DNA of 33,421 nucleotides from Polaribacter sp. (GTDB lineage Bacteria > Bacteroidota > Bacteroidia > Flavobacteriales > Flavobacteriaceae): positions 1 through 33,421 of the forward strand of contig JAQXAP010000040.1 of the NCBI GenBank assembly GCA_029252865.1, read 5' to 3'. The notes beneath the pieces were generated by a model. That model saw nothing but the letters and a program-made list of their open reading frames with translations, did not search any database and was not told the origin of the DNA. The translations under genes and the position numbers were made by a program. This document shows, one piece after another, positions 1 through 6,161 of this stretch (the stretch's first letter is position 1; every line of letters begins with the position of its first letter).

Positions 1-810
1 GTTATAGCCTAATTCAAAATCCCATGATTTTAAAGAAAGAGAAAGCGGAAGATTTACTTGTGTGTTTAATAAACCGAACACATCAAAATTAAAAGTTTTT
101 AAAACAGGTCTGTTTGCCCGTATCACAACTTTATCAATTGTAATATTTTGCTTTGCAATGATAAAACTTAGCCTTGGTCTCAAACGCAGTGCAAAAGTAG
201 CAGCTCTTTTTAAAGTGAAATTTGCAAAACTACTGGAAACAAATTGATAACTCTCTTCTGTACCAAATAAGTAGGATGCGGAAACACTTGTGCCTAAAGT
301 TCTTTTTTTATTTCTAACACCTATACTTAGATCTAAAGAATTTGTAAACCCATTGTAACCATCAGAATAAAAATACTTTGTATATCCTAGATTATAAATG
401 ATACTTTTTTTGTTACCTAAGGTATTAAAATAGCCTGCAGAGAGACTTGTAAAATCCCAACTTGGGGCAAAATTTTGATAATAAATACCAGAGACACTTG
501 CGTTAAAGCCGGAAGAATGATAATAGGAGACTTGAGGAATTAGGTTAAACTGATCTGTATCGGAATCTCTTCCTGAAAAAAAAGTGTTGCTATTGTAAGA
601 AACAGAAGTGTAGAAAAAATTATACGAAAAGTCGCTCTCTATCAATTCATCTAAAAATTGCTGCTCATTAAAAAAAAGTTCACCTAATAAGCCATCAATA
701 TAATCCTCTTCATTTTCTTGCGCAAAAGAACAAAAAGAGGTTGCTATCGTAAACAATAGCAACCCAAAACTTTTTATAGTTGTTCTAATTTCCTGAAAAG
801 GATTTCTCAT
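1..810 (-). CDS. outer-membrane beta-barrel-type protein, 3' end cut by window edge
   Basis: An open frame of 270 codons runs from an ATG at 810 to the window edge with no stop, so the C terminus is missing. The N terminus is a signal peptide: a basic start, a hydrophobic stretch (LLLFTIATSFCSFA) and AQ at about residues 30-31. The mature part has alternating polar and aromatic residues and many short beta-like segments (YFNTLGNKKSIIYNLGYTKY), which suggests a transmembrane beta-barrel. It lies 11 bp downstream of the Spy-like gene and closes the ECF sigma operon as far as visible. I recognise no specific family. Export is well supported by the signal peptide; the barrel call is inference from composition and strand pattern. 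Confidence 0.7.
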   Translation of the reverse strand, partial: MRNPFQEIRTTIKSFGLLLFTIATSFCSFAQENEEDYIDGLLGELFFNEQQFLDELIESDFSYNFFYTSVSYNSNTFFSGRDSDTDQFNLIPQVSYYHSSGFNASVSGIYYQNFAPSWDFTSLSAGYFNTLGNKKSIIYNLGYTKYFYSDGYNGFTNSLDLSIGVRNKKRTLGTSVSASYLFGTEESYQFVSSSFANFTLKRAATFALRLRPRLSFIIAKQNITIDKVVIRANRPVLKTFNFDVFGLLNTQVNLPLSLSLKSWDFELGYN

Positions 811-821
811 ATTTTTTTTAA

Positions 822-1298
822 CTAATTACCTTTTCCTCTCCTTTTCTTTCCGTCTTTAACATTGTTTTGTCTTGCACCATTTTTAAGTTCTCCCCTATCT
901 TTTGCTTTTCTAATTTTTTCAATTCGCTGTTTCAACATTTTACGTTGCTCACCTGTAAGCGTTTTTCTAAAATTATCTCTCGTCTTTCTTAAATGTATTT
1001 GTTGATTTCTTACCAAATCTTTTTGTGTTCTGGTAAACGTAGACATCAACTTTGTTTTTATTTCATTTTTAGAAATGGTTTTATCTTTTAAGATGGCTAA
1101 CTGCTCTTTTGTTAATGTTGCTTTAAATGAATCTCTATTGGTTTTCATTGCCACTCTTTCCTCCTGCAACAAACCTCTTTGTTCTTTGGTAAGCTCTTTA
1201 GTAATTAAATCGTAATTAGAATCTTGAGCAAAAAGTGTTGTATTAAATAACATCAAACTCATAAAGCTAGTCGTATATAAGATGGTTTTTAATTTCAT
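822..1298 (-). CDS. Spy/CpxP-like periplasmic protein with four 26-residue LTxxQ repeats
   Basis: The 158-residue protein has a signal peptide ending near FAQ (residues 23-25). LTxxQ-type motifs start at residues 36 (LTKEQ), 62 (LTKEQ), 88 (FTRTQ) and 114 (LTGEQ), exactly 26 residues apart. Copies 1 and 3 resemble each other (both end in RDSFKAT/RDNFRKT), as do 2 and 4, so the array may have grown by a 52-residue duplication. The rest is charged and probably helical, and the last 30 residues are very basic. LTxxQ motifs mark the Spy/CpxP family of periplasmic chaperones and stress sensors. Placement in an operon with an ECF sigma factor fits an envelope-stress role. That role is inferred; the repeat is seen directly. 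Confidence 0.72.
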   Translation of the reverse strand: MKLKTILYTTSFMSLMLFNTTLFAQDSNYDLITKELTKEQRGLLQEERVAMKTNRDSFKATLTKEQLAILKDKTISKNEIKTKLMSTFTRTQKDLVRNQQIHLRKTRDNFRKTLTGEQRKMLKQRIEKIRKAKDRGELKNGARQNNVKDGKKRRGKGN

Positions 1299-1344
1299 TT
1301 TACATTTATTTTTTGGCTCTTAAACATCTAAAATACAAAAATTA

Positions 1345-2217
1345 CTATTTACAAGATTCTTTAGCAGCTTTCATTTCTGCTTCATCATTAATTGTTGCTG
1401 TGGTATCATCTCTATAAATAACATCCACAGGATAATTTAAGATTGGTTTTTCCGTTGCATTTGGATTTGCTTTACACCAAGCTCTTAATAATTTAAAATC
1501 GGATCTTTCACTAACTGTAATTACTGTTGCATCTGCCATTGTAAAACTAACAGGCATCACTAATTTATAACACTTTCTTTTGTTTTTTCCTTTTTTACAT
1601 GAGTTTTTTATAGCAATCAATTCTTCTCTATCAATTAAAGTCTGCACAGTGCCGTCTTCTAACTTAACATCTACAGGGAAAACAAACTCTGGACGTACTT
1701 TTATCCCTGGATTCTCTTTATACCAATCTCTAATTAAAACCCAGTCCTCTTTACTTTCTAAAGTAATTGAAGTATCATCGGGCATTATAAAATCTATTGG
1801 AAAAACAAAATGAAAACATTTGGCTCTTTTTCTAGCTCGTTTTTCGTTAGTGTCTACCAATTTTTTTCCTTCTTTAGAGAAAAACACAGTACTATTCAAT
1901 TCTTCTCTTGATAAGTTGTCTGTACCTAACGATACTTCATATCCTAAACCTGAGGCATATCCTACATTTGTAATATAACTATCTGCTAAATCTCCGTTGA
2001 ATACAGAGGCTGTTGCTCCTGGCAGACTATTTTCGTCTAAGGTAACTTTGGTGGCACTTTCTATTTTAGAAATTAAAGTGGCATCATCAGCTCCTGTCTC
2101 GATTGTTTCACTCTCTGAACATGATGTTAACAATAATAATGATAAAATAAATGTACTAATTGATAAAAATAAAATGTTTAATTTTTGACTCTTTTGATTT
2201 CGAATTGAAATTCTCAT
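1345..2217 (-). CDS. lipoprotein with two tandem cysteine-bounded repeats
   Basis: The 290-residue protein has a type II signal peptide with lipobox LLTSC (lipidated Cys33). After a linker of about 100 residues come two homologous units, residues 134-208 and 216-290. Each starts with Cys, carries (V/M)P(I/V)xF near the front and (F/Y)PVD in the middle, and ends in SCK (Cys134/Cys207 and Cys216/Cys289; period 82). The boundary cysteines could form one disulfide per unit. A basic segment (KKGKNKRK) joins the units and another (KRARKRAK) precedes the first; Cys248 is extra. It is third in the ECF operon, with its own copy of the repeated promoter-like element. I do not recognise a characterised family. 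Confidence 0.75.
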   Translation of the reverse strand: MRISIRNQKSQKLNILFLSISTFILSLLLLTSCSESETIETGADDATLISKIESATKVTLDENSLPGATASVFNGDLADSYITNVGYASGLGYEVSLGTDNLSREELNSTVFFSKEGKKLVDTNEKRARKRAKCFHFVFPIDFIMPDDTSITLESKEDWVLIRDWYKENPGIKVRPEFVFPVDVKLEDGTVQTLIDREELIAIKNSCKKGKNKRKCYKLVMPVSFTMADATVITVSERSDFKLLRAWCKANPNATEKPILNYPVDVIYRDDTTATINDEAEMKAAKESCK

Positions 2218-2250
2218 AATTTTAAATTTTTTATTAATAATTGTTTCTAA

Positions 2251-2282
2251 ATACTTAGAACTATGCTTTTTAAAATAGTTTG
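2251..2282 (-). promoter_or_regulatory. candidate ECF-type promoter (copy 3) before the lipoprotein gene
   Basis: On the minus strand CAAACTATTT (2282-2273) is followed by TCTAAGTAT (2259-2251), with 18 bases between AAAC and TC. This is nearly identical, with the same spacing, to the element before the anti-sigma gene. AAC plus GTC/TCTAA-like boxes 16-18 bases apart match the general shape of ECF promoters. A 14-base direct repeat (ATAATTGTTTCTAA on the plus strand) flanks it at 2237-2250 and 2296-2309. Function is inferred. Confidence 0.45.
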
Positions 2283-2288
2283 AAAAAT

Positions 2289-2825
2289 TTATAAAATAAT
2301 TGTTTCTAAGAACTGATCATCTGTGTAATTATCTATTAATGAATCCTCTACAAATAAAGAATTAAAAAACAAATCATCCATTTTTTGTTCAGAAAGTTCA
2401 GCTTTTATGACAATTTCATTAATTAGAATAGCATCTGCAAATGCCTCAAATTCATTATCATTTCCAATAAGTGCATTGATTAGATTGTCATCTGAAAAGG
2501 ATAAAAACTCAATAGTACTTTCATCTAAATCCCTGTTATTGGCACTCTGTAACCAAAATGTTAAACTTAAAATAAAAACTAAAGATGCTGCTGCCATAAA
2601 CTTAAATTGAGGTCGCAACCAAAAAATCAATGGTTTCTTCATTTCTTTTGGAACTTCTGTGACAACTTCTTCTTCAATCTTATCTATAATTGACCTTTTA
2701 GATTTTGAGAAATACCCTTCAGGAACAGTAATACCTAGAGAAGCTTTGTGATGTTCAGAAATATCATCTTTAAAACCTCCTTTTAAAAAGTTATTTTGGT
2801 TTGTATTTTCTGTTGCTTTTTTCAT
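2289..2825 (-). CDS. membrane anti-sigma factor (putative)
   Basis: The 178-residue protein follows the ECF sigma gene by 40 bp. The N-terminal 70 residues are polar and cytoplasmic, and contain VPEGYF (34-39), a motif often seen in Bacteroidota anti-sigma-like proteins. A single membrane segment spans about residues 75-93 (FMAAASLVFILSLTF). The C-terminal 85 residues are acidic and would be periplasmic. Layout and position fit a one-pass anti-sigma factor that holds the sigma factor at the membrane. There is no HxxxCxxC zinc motif, so it is not a classic zinc-binding anti-sigma. Role is inferred from context and topology. Confidence 0.72.
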   Translation of the reverse strand: MKKATENTNQNNFLKGGFKDDISEHHKASLGITVPEGYFSKSKRSIIDKIEEEVVTEVPKEMKKPLIFWLRPQFKFMAAASLVFILSLTFWLQSANNRDLDESTIEFLSFSDDNLINALIGNDNEFEAFADAILINEIVIKAELSEQKMDDLFFNSLFVEDSLIDNYTDDQFLETIIL

Positions 2826-2830
2826 AATAT

Positions 2831-2862
2831 ATACTTAGACCCTACTTTTTAAAAATAGTTTG
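2831..2862 (-). promoter_or_regulatory. candidate ECF-type promoter (copy 2) before the anti-sigma gene
   Basis: On the minus strand CAAACTATTT (2862-2853) and TCTAAGTAT (2839-2831) lie 18 bases apart measured AAAC to TC, as in copy 3. The element begins right after the sigma factor stop codon and ends 5 bp before the anti-sigma ATG, so a transcript from it would have almost no leader. The central TTTTTAAAAA could also fold, so an RNA element is an alternative. Confidence 0.42.
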
Positions 2863-2865
2863 GAT

Positions 2866-3405
2866 TTATAAAAATATTTTTTTTTCAATAATTTTTACTA
2901 CTGAATAGTAAGTAGATTTTAATGTACTTTCTGAGGTTTCTAAAATTTCTGACATCTGCCGAAAACTGATATCATCGAAATATTTCATATGAAAAATCCG
3001 CTTTTGTTTTTCTTTCAGTCCGGCTATAATTTTATGAAGTTTTTTATGAACTTCATCTCCATCAAAATACGCATCTTCAAATAAAACTTGTAAATTAGAT
3101 GTTGGTACTTCATCAATATTTCGATGACTTTTTTTGTTATTTTTCTCTAAAAACCGAATAGATTCATTGTATGCTATCCGATACATCCAAGTGTGTAAAC
3201 TACTTTTTTCCTCAAATTTTAATATGCTTTTATAAATTCTAACAAAGGTATTTTGCAAGACATCATCCGCATTTTCGTGGGTCGTTACAATCTTTCTAAT
3301 ATGCCAATACAATCGTTCTTGATAGACGTCCAGCAGCTCACTAAAAGCTTTCTCTTTTTGTGTAGGATCCTTTAACTTTTTTACAAGTTCTTCGTCTTTA
3401 CTCAA
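2866..3405 (-). CDS. ECF-family RNA polymerase sigma factor
   Basis: The 179-residue protein has the two ECF sigma domains. Region 2 is at about residues 25-90, with ADDVLQNTFVRIY (47-58) for core binding and -10 recognition and LHTWMYRIAYN at 70-80. Region 4 is at about 120-175, with a helix-turn-helix around ISFRQMSEILETSESTLKS. The start is TTG at 3405: an in-frame TAA lies two codons upstream and no ATG follows before the conserved region. It heads an operon with an anti-sigma factor and three exported proteins, so it probably controls an envelope response including its own operon (see repeated elements). The stimulus is unknown. Confidence 0.93.
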   Translation of the reverse strand: MSKDEELVKKLKDPTQKEKAFSELLDVYQERLYWHIRKIVTTHENADDVLQNTFVRIYKSILKFEEKSSLHTWMYRIAYNESIRFLEKNNKKSHRNIDEVPTSNLQVLFEDAYFDGDEVHKKLHKIIAGLKEKQKRIFHMKYFDDISFRQMSEILETSESTLKSTYYSVVKIIEKKIFL

Positions 3406-3429
3406 GTTTTGTTTTATTTCTTTTCTTTT

Positions 3430-3454
3430 GACCTAAGATAATTGAAATAGTTTG
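3430..3454 (-). promoter_or_regulatory. candidate autoregulatory promoter (copy 1) before the ECF sigma gene
   Basis: On the minus strand CAAACTATTT (3454-3445) is followed by GGTC (3433-3430). The AAAC-to-TC distance is 18 bases, as in copies 2 and 3, but the downstream box is weaker (TCAAAAG instead of TCTAAGTAT). It sits about 25 bp before the TTG start. The shared 10-mer at matching places before three consecutive genes suggests positive autoregulation; this is inference. Confidence 0.4.
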
Positions 3455-3534
3455 ATTAATCCCTAGAAAAAAATCAAAATAGAATTTACCATCAATTTAT
3501 TAAATAGCTTGATTAGAATTAACTCGTTTGTTTA

Positions 3535-3566
3535 TTTGAAATCTTTTACCAAGATTTGTACATTTA
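3535..3566 (+). promoter_or_regulatory. candidate Bacteroidota housekeeping promoter for yaaA
   Basis: TTTG (3535-3538), a 20-base spacer and TACATTTA (3559-3566) match the Bacteroidota -33 and -7 elements (TTTG and TAnnTTTG) with one mismatch. The leader that follows, about 60 bases, contains a small inverted repeat ACCGAA/TTCGGT (3593-3598 and 3604-3609) with a 5-base loop, of unknown meaning. Confidence 0.5.
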
Positions 3567-3633
3567 TACTTTACTATTTTTCAATTATAAATACCGAAAT
3601 AAATTCGGTCTTTTAATTTTTCAAATTCATCTT

Positions 3634-4392
3634 ATGAAAATCATCATCTCACCAGCAAAATCATTAGATTTCGAAAGCAAAGCACCAACAAGCTTGCACA
3701 CGGAACCTCGTTTCTTAGAACATTCAGAAAAATTAAATAAGAAACTAAAAACACTTTCAAAGAAAAAATTATCTGAGTTGATGAAAATTTCTGATGATTT
3801 GTCTGCTTTGAATTATGATAGAAATCAAAATTGGAAAACTCCTTTTACTCCCCAAAATGCTAAACAAGCCATTTATTCTTTTACAGGTGCCGTATTTCAG
3901 GGAATTGATGTAAATTCTCTTGCCGAAGAAAAAATACCTTTACTGCAAAATAACCTCAGAATTTTGTCAGGTCTATATGGCATCTTAAAACCTTTAGATC
4001 TCATACAACCTTATCGTTTAGAAATGGGAACAAGATTAAAAATTGGGCATACAGAAAATCTTTATAAATTTTGGGATGACACGGTTGCACAATCTTTAAA
4101 TAGCGAATTAGAAGAGGATGAAATACTTGTTAATTTGGCAAGTTCTGAATACTTTAAAGTACTGCCTAAAAAGGTTTTAAAAGTACCCATGATTACACCC
4201 GTTTTTAAAGATTTTAAAAAAGGTGAATATAAAATTGTAATGACATACGCTAAAAAAGCACGTGGCTTAATGGTTCGGTACATTATAGAAAACAATGTAA
4301 ATACAATAGAAGAATTAAAGGGTTTTAATATTGATAAATATCGTTTTTCTGAAGAACTGTCTTCAGGAAATGATTTGGTTTTTACTCGTTAA
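3634..4392 (+). CDS. yaaA: YaaA family peroxide-stress protein (DUF328)
   Basis: The 252-residue protein starts MKIIISPAKSLDFE, the hallmark N terminus of the YaaA/DUF328 family (E. coli YaaA is about 258 residues). Other family features are LSGLYGILKPLDLIQPYRLEMG in the middle and TYAKKARGLMVRYII near the end. In E. coli YaaA lowers free iron and limits oxidative DNA damage during peroxide stress. I chose the ATG at 3634; a longer frame from a TTG at 3556 would place coding sequence over the promoter and has no family match. It converges on blh, and the two stop codons overlap at TTAA (4389-4392). Peroxide protection next to a light-driven pump is suggestive, but co-function is unproven. Confidence 0.92.
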   Translation: MKIIISPAKSLDFESKAPTSLHTEPRFLEHSEKLNKKLKTLSKKKLSELMKISDDLSALNYDRNQNWKTPFTPQNAKQAIYSFTGAVFQGIDVNSLAEEKIPLLQNNLRILSGLYGILKPLDLIQPYRLEMGTRLKIGHTENLYKFWDDTVAQSLNSELEEDEILVNLASSEYFKVLPKKVLKVPMITPVFKDFKKGEYKIVMTYAKKARGLMVRYIIENNVNTIEELKGFNIDKYRFSEELSSGNDLVFTR

Positions 4393-5273
4393 TTTTTCAT
4401 TTTATGCATCACCCAAGTATGTGGAGCAGTTACTGCAAATAAAATTGCAAAAACTACGGTAGCAAAAAGCTCTATCTGTGGAACTAATTGGTATAAAACG
4501 AATAGTCCAACAACGCTAATTACCCAATAAATTAAGGCTTTTTTTACATAATAGAAAATAGCTTTTTCATTTAAATTTCCTGAAATAAACACTACTTGAT
4601 GAATAATAGAGGGTATGGAGTGCCAAAAAATAAAATATATGGCAAACCCTAATACGAGAGAAGAATTTTGAAATACTAGATAAAGTAGAAGTAAATAAAA
4701 AATTTCTCTAAAAAATATTTTTACCTTATTTTTTTTAGTTAAAACGAGATATATACTTCCAATACATAAAAAAACACCACTTAATAATAAGGCCATTTTT
4801 ATTTGAAACTCGGTGAAAGTTAAACCTGTTAGTTCTGTCATAATTAAATCTACATCGGCAGCAGATTGATAAAATATCAAAGAAAAAATAAATATCCCGT
4901 AGGCTAAAAAATAAAAAGAATTAAACAATCCATTTACATTTATTTTCTTGCTCAGGTGTTCTTCTCCGAAATGATAAGAACTCAATAAAACAAAAAACAG
5001 AATAGCTGTAAAAGAGCTAAACATATAGATAACTAAACACAATATAATTATACCTATATAAATAAAAAGATTTTTTATGAACGTCTTATCCGTTTTTTCT
5101 TTAATAGATAGAATCAACAAATCATTAGCTCCATGCAAAATACCTAGTGAAATTACTAGTATGTACGCTAAAAAATCCTCAACTACTTCTCCAAATTGAA
5201 TGCTTATCCAAAATAGGAAAAACGTAATAAATAACATGAAATTTTGATAATTACTATAAAAAGTGTTCCTCAT
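4389..5273 (-). CDS. blh: Brp/Blh family beta-carotene 15,15'-dioxygenase
   Basis: The 294-residue, very hydrophobic protein has about eight predicted membrane helices. It carries the histidines of the Brp/Blh family: LHGANDL (His47), YHFGEEH (His101, His106), FWHSIPSIIH (His218, His225) and PHTWVMH (His285, His290), which would bind the catalytic iron. The enzyme cleaves beta-carotene in the middle into two retinals, the chromophore of the adjacent proteorhodopsin. It is transcribed away from the rhodopsin gene across a 90 bp gap. The ATG at 5273 is used; Met13 is an alternative, because a -7-like box lies only 5 bp before the first ATG. No carotenoid synthesis genes are in the window. Confidence 0.93.
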   Translation of the reverse strand: MRNTFYSNYQNFMLFITFFLFWISIQFGEVVEDFLAYILVISLGILHGANDLLILSIKEKTDKTFIKNLFIYIGIIILCLVIYMFSSFTAILFFVLLSSYHFGEEHLSKKINVNGLFNSFYFLAYGIFIFSLIFYQSAADVDLIMTELTGLTFTEFQIKMALLLSGVFLCIGSIYLVLTKKNKVKIFFREIFYLLLLYLVFQNSSLVLGFAIYFIFWHSIPSIIHQVVFISGNLNEKAIFYYVKKALIYWVISVVGLFVLYQLVPQIELFATVVFAILFAVTAPHTWVMHKMKN

Positions 5274-5277
5274 ATTA

Positions 5278-5285
5278 CAAAGTTA
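5278..5285 (-). promoter_or_regulatory. candidate -7 element for blh
   Basis: On the minus strand TAACTTTG matches TAnnTTTG exactly, with its last base 5 bp before the blh ATG. No convincing -33 box is visible. If used, the mRNA would be leaderless or start at a downstream Met. Confidence 0.3.
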
Positions 5286-5298
5286 ACAATATTATTGG

Positions 5299-5306
5299 TA
5301 TATTTG
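5299..5306 (+). promoter_or_regulatory. candidate -7 element for proteorhodopsin gene
   Basis: TATATTTG matches TAnnTTTG exactly and would leave a leader of about 50 bases before the ATG at 5364. There is no clear TTTG -33 box, so an activator may be required. It lies within 25 bp of the opposing blh -7 candidate. Confidence 0.4.
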
Positions 5307-5363
5307 GTTGAATGTTTTTTTTAAAGCATGAGAGAAATAATCAATTTAATAACTTAATTTTTA

Positions 5364-6095
5364 ATGAAAATCATGAATTTATCTATTAATTTTCTTTCAG
5401 TTGCGAAAATGGATCCAAGCGATTATGTTGGATTTACATTTTTTGTTGGCTGTATGGCCATGATGGCTGCTGCAGTATTTTTCTTTTTATCAATGAATAG
5501 TGTTGATAAAAAATGGAGGACTTCTCTTCTAGTCTCTGGTTTAATTACCTTTATCGCCGCCGTGCATTATTGGTACATGAGAGACTATTGGGCTTCTAAC
5601 GGAGAATCTCCTACCTTCTTCAGGTATGTAGATTGGATTTTAACTGTTCCACTAATGTGTGTTGAATTCTATTTAATCTTAAAAGTTGCGGGAGCAAAAA
5701 AATCTTTAATGTGGAGATTAATCTTCTTATCAGTTGTGATGCTGATAACAGGATATATGGGAGAAGTAATTTATCGAGATAGTGCCTGGTTATGGGGTCT
5801 AATATCTGGTTTAGCTTACTTTGTAATCGTTTATGATATTTGGCTCGGAGATGCCAAGAAATTAGCTGTTGAAGCTGGTGGAGCTGTTTTAAATGCTCAC
5901 AAAACTTTATGCTGGTTTGTTTTAGTTGGTTGGGCAATTTATCCTTTAGGTTACATGGCTGGAACTCCAGGCTGGTATGAGGGCATTTTTGGTGGCTTAA
6001 GTATGGATGTTATTTACAATATTGGAGATGCTATTAATAAAATAGGATTTGGTTTGGTTATTTATAATTTAGCCGTGCAAAGTTCTGAAAAGTAA
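5364..6095 (+). CDS. proteorhodopsin, light-driven proton pump, green-tuned
   Basis: The 243-residue seven-helix rhodopsin has helix C motif RYVDWILTVPLMCVEFYLIL. Asp90 is the Schiff-base counterion and proton acceptor, Glu101 the proton donor, and Met98 sits at the spectral tuning position (105 in the SAR86 protein); methionine there goes with green absorption. The retinal lysine is Lys226 (GDAINKIGFG), and His68 (AAVHYWYMRDYW) matches the conserved His that pairs with the acceptor. The acceptor/donor pair marks an outward proton pump, not an NDQ sodium pump or a chloride pump. Starts at codon 1 or 4 are both possible. Blh, which supplies retinal, is divergent upstream; a strong terminator follows. 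Confidence 0.97.
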   Translation: MKIMNLSINFLSVAKMDPSDYVGFTFFVGCMAMMAAAVFFFLSMNSVDKKWRTSLLVSGLITFIAAVHYWYMRDYWASNGESPTFFRYVDWILTVPLMCVEFYLILKVAGAKKSLMWRLIFLSVVMLITGYMGEVIYRDSAWLWGLISGLAYFVIVYDIWLGDAKKLAVEAGGAVLNAHKTLCWFVLVGWAIYPLGYMAGTPGWYEGIFGGLSMDVIYNIGDAINKIGFGLVIYNLAVQSSEK

Positions 6096-6121
6096 TAACA
6101 CTATTTAGTTAGCGATATTAT

Positions 6122-6161
6122 AAAGTCCAAAAGTTTTTTAAAATTTTTGGACTTTTTTTTT
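6122..6161 (+). terminator. rho-independent terminator of proteorhodopsin gene
   Basis: AAAGTCCAAAA (6122-6132) pairs with TTTTGGACTTT (6145-6155), an 11 bp perfect stem with a 12-base loop followed by T residues to 6161. The T-run reaches the stop codon of the converging serine dehydratase gene. The stem may also serve that gene, but its T-run in that direction is weak. Confidence 0.85.

Noticed and set aside
3556-3633. N-terminal extension of yaaA from a TTG codon
   Set aside because: It covers the predicted promoter and leader; the family N terminus MKIIISPAKSL begins at 3634.
5620-5937. 105-codon frame antisense to proteorhodopsin
   Set aside because: It is a shadow of the rhodopsin codons on the other strand, with no signal or domain.
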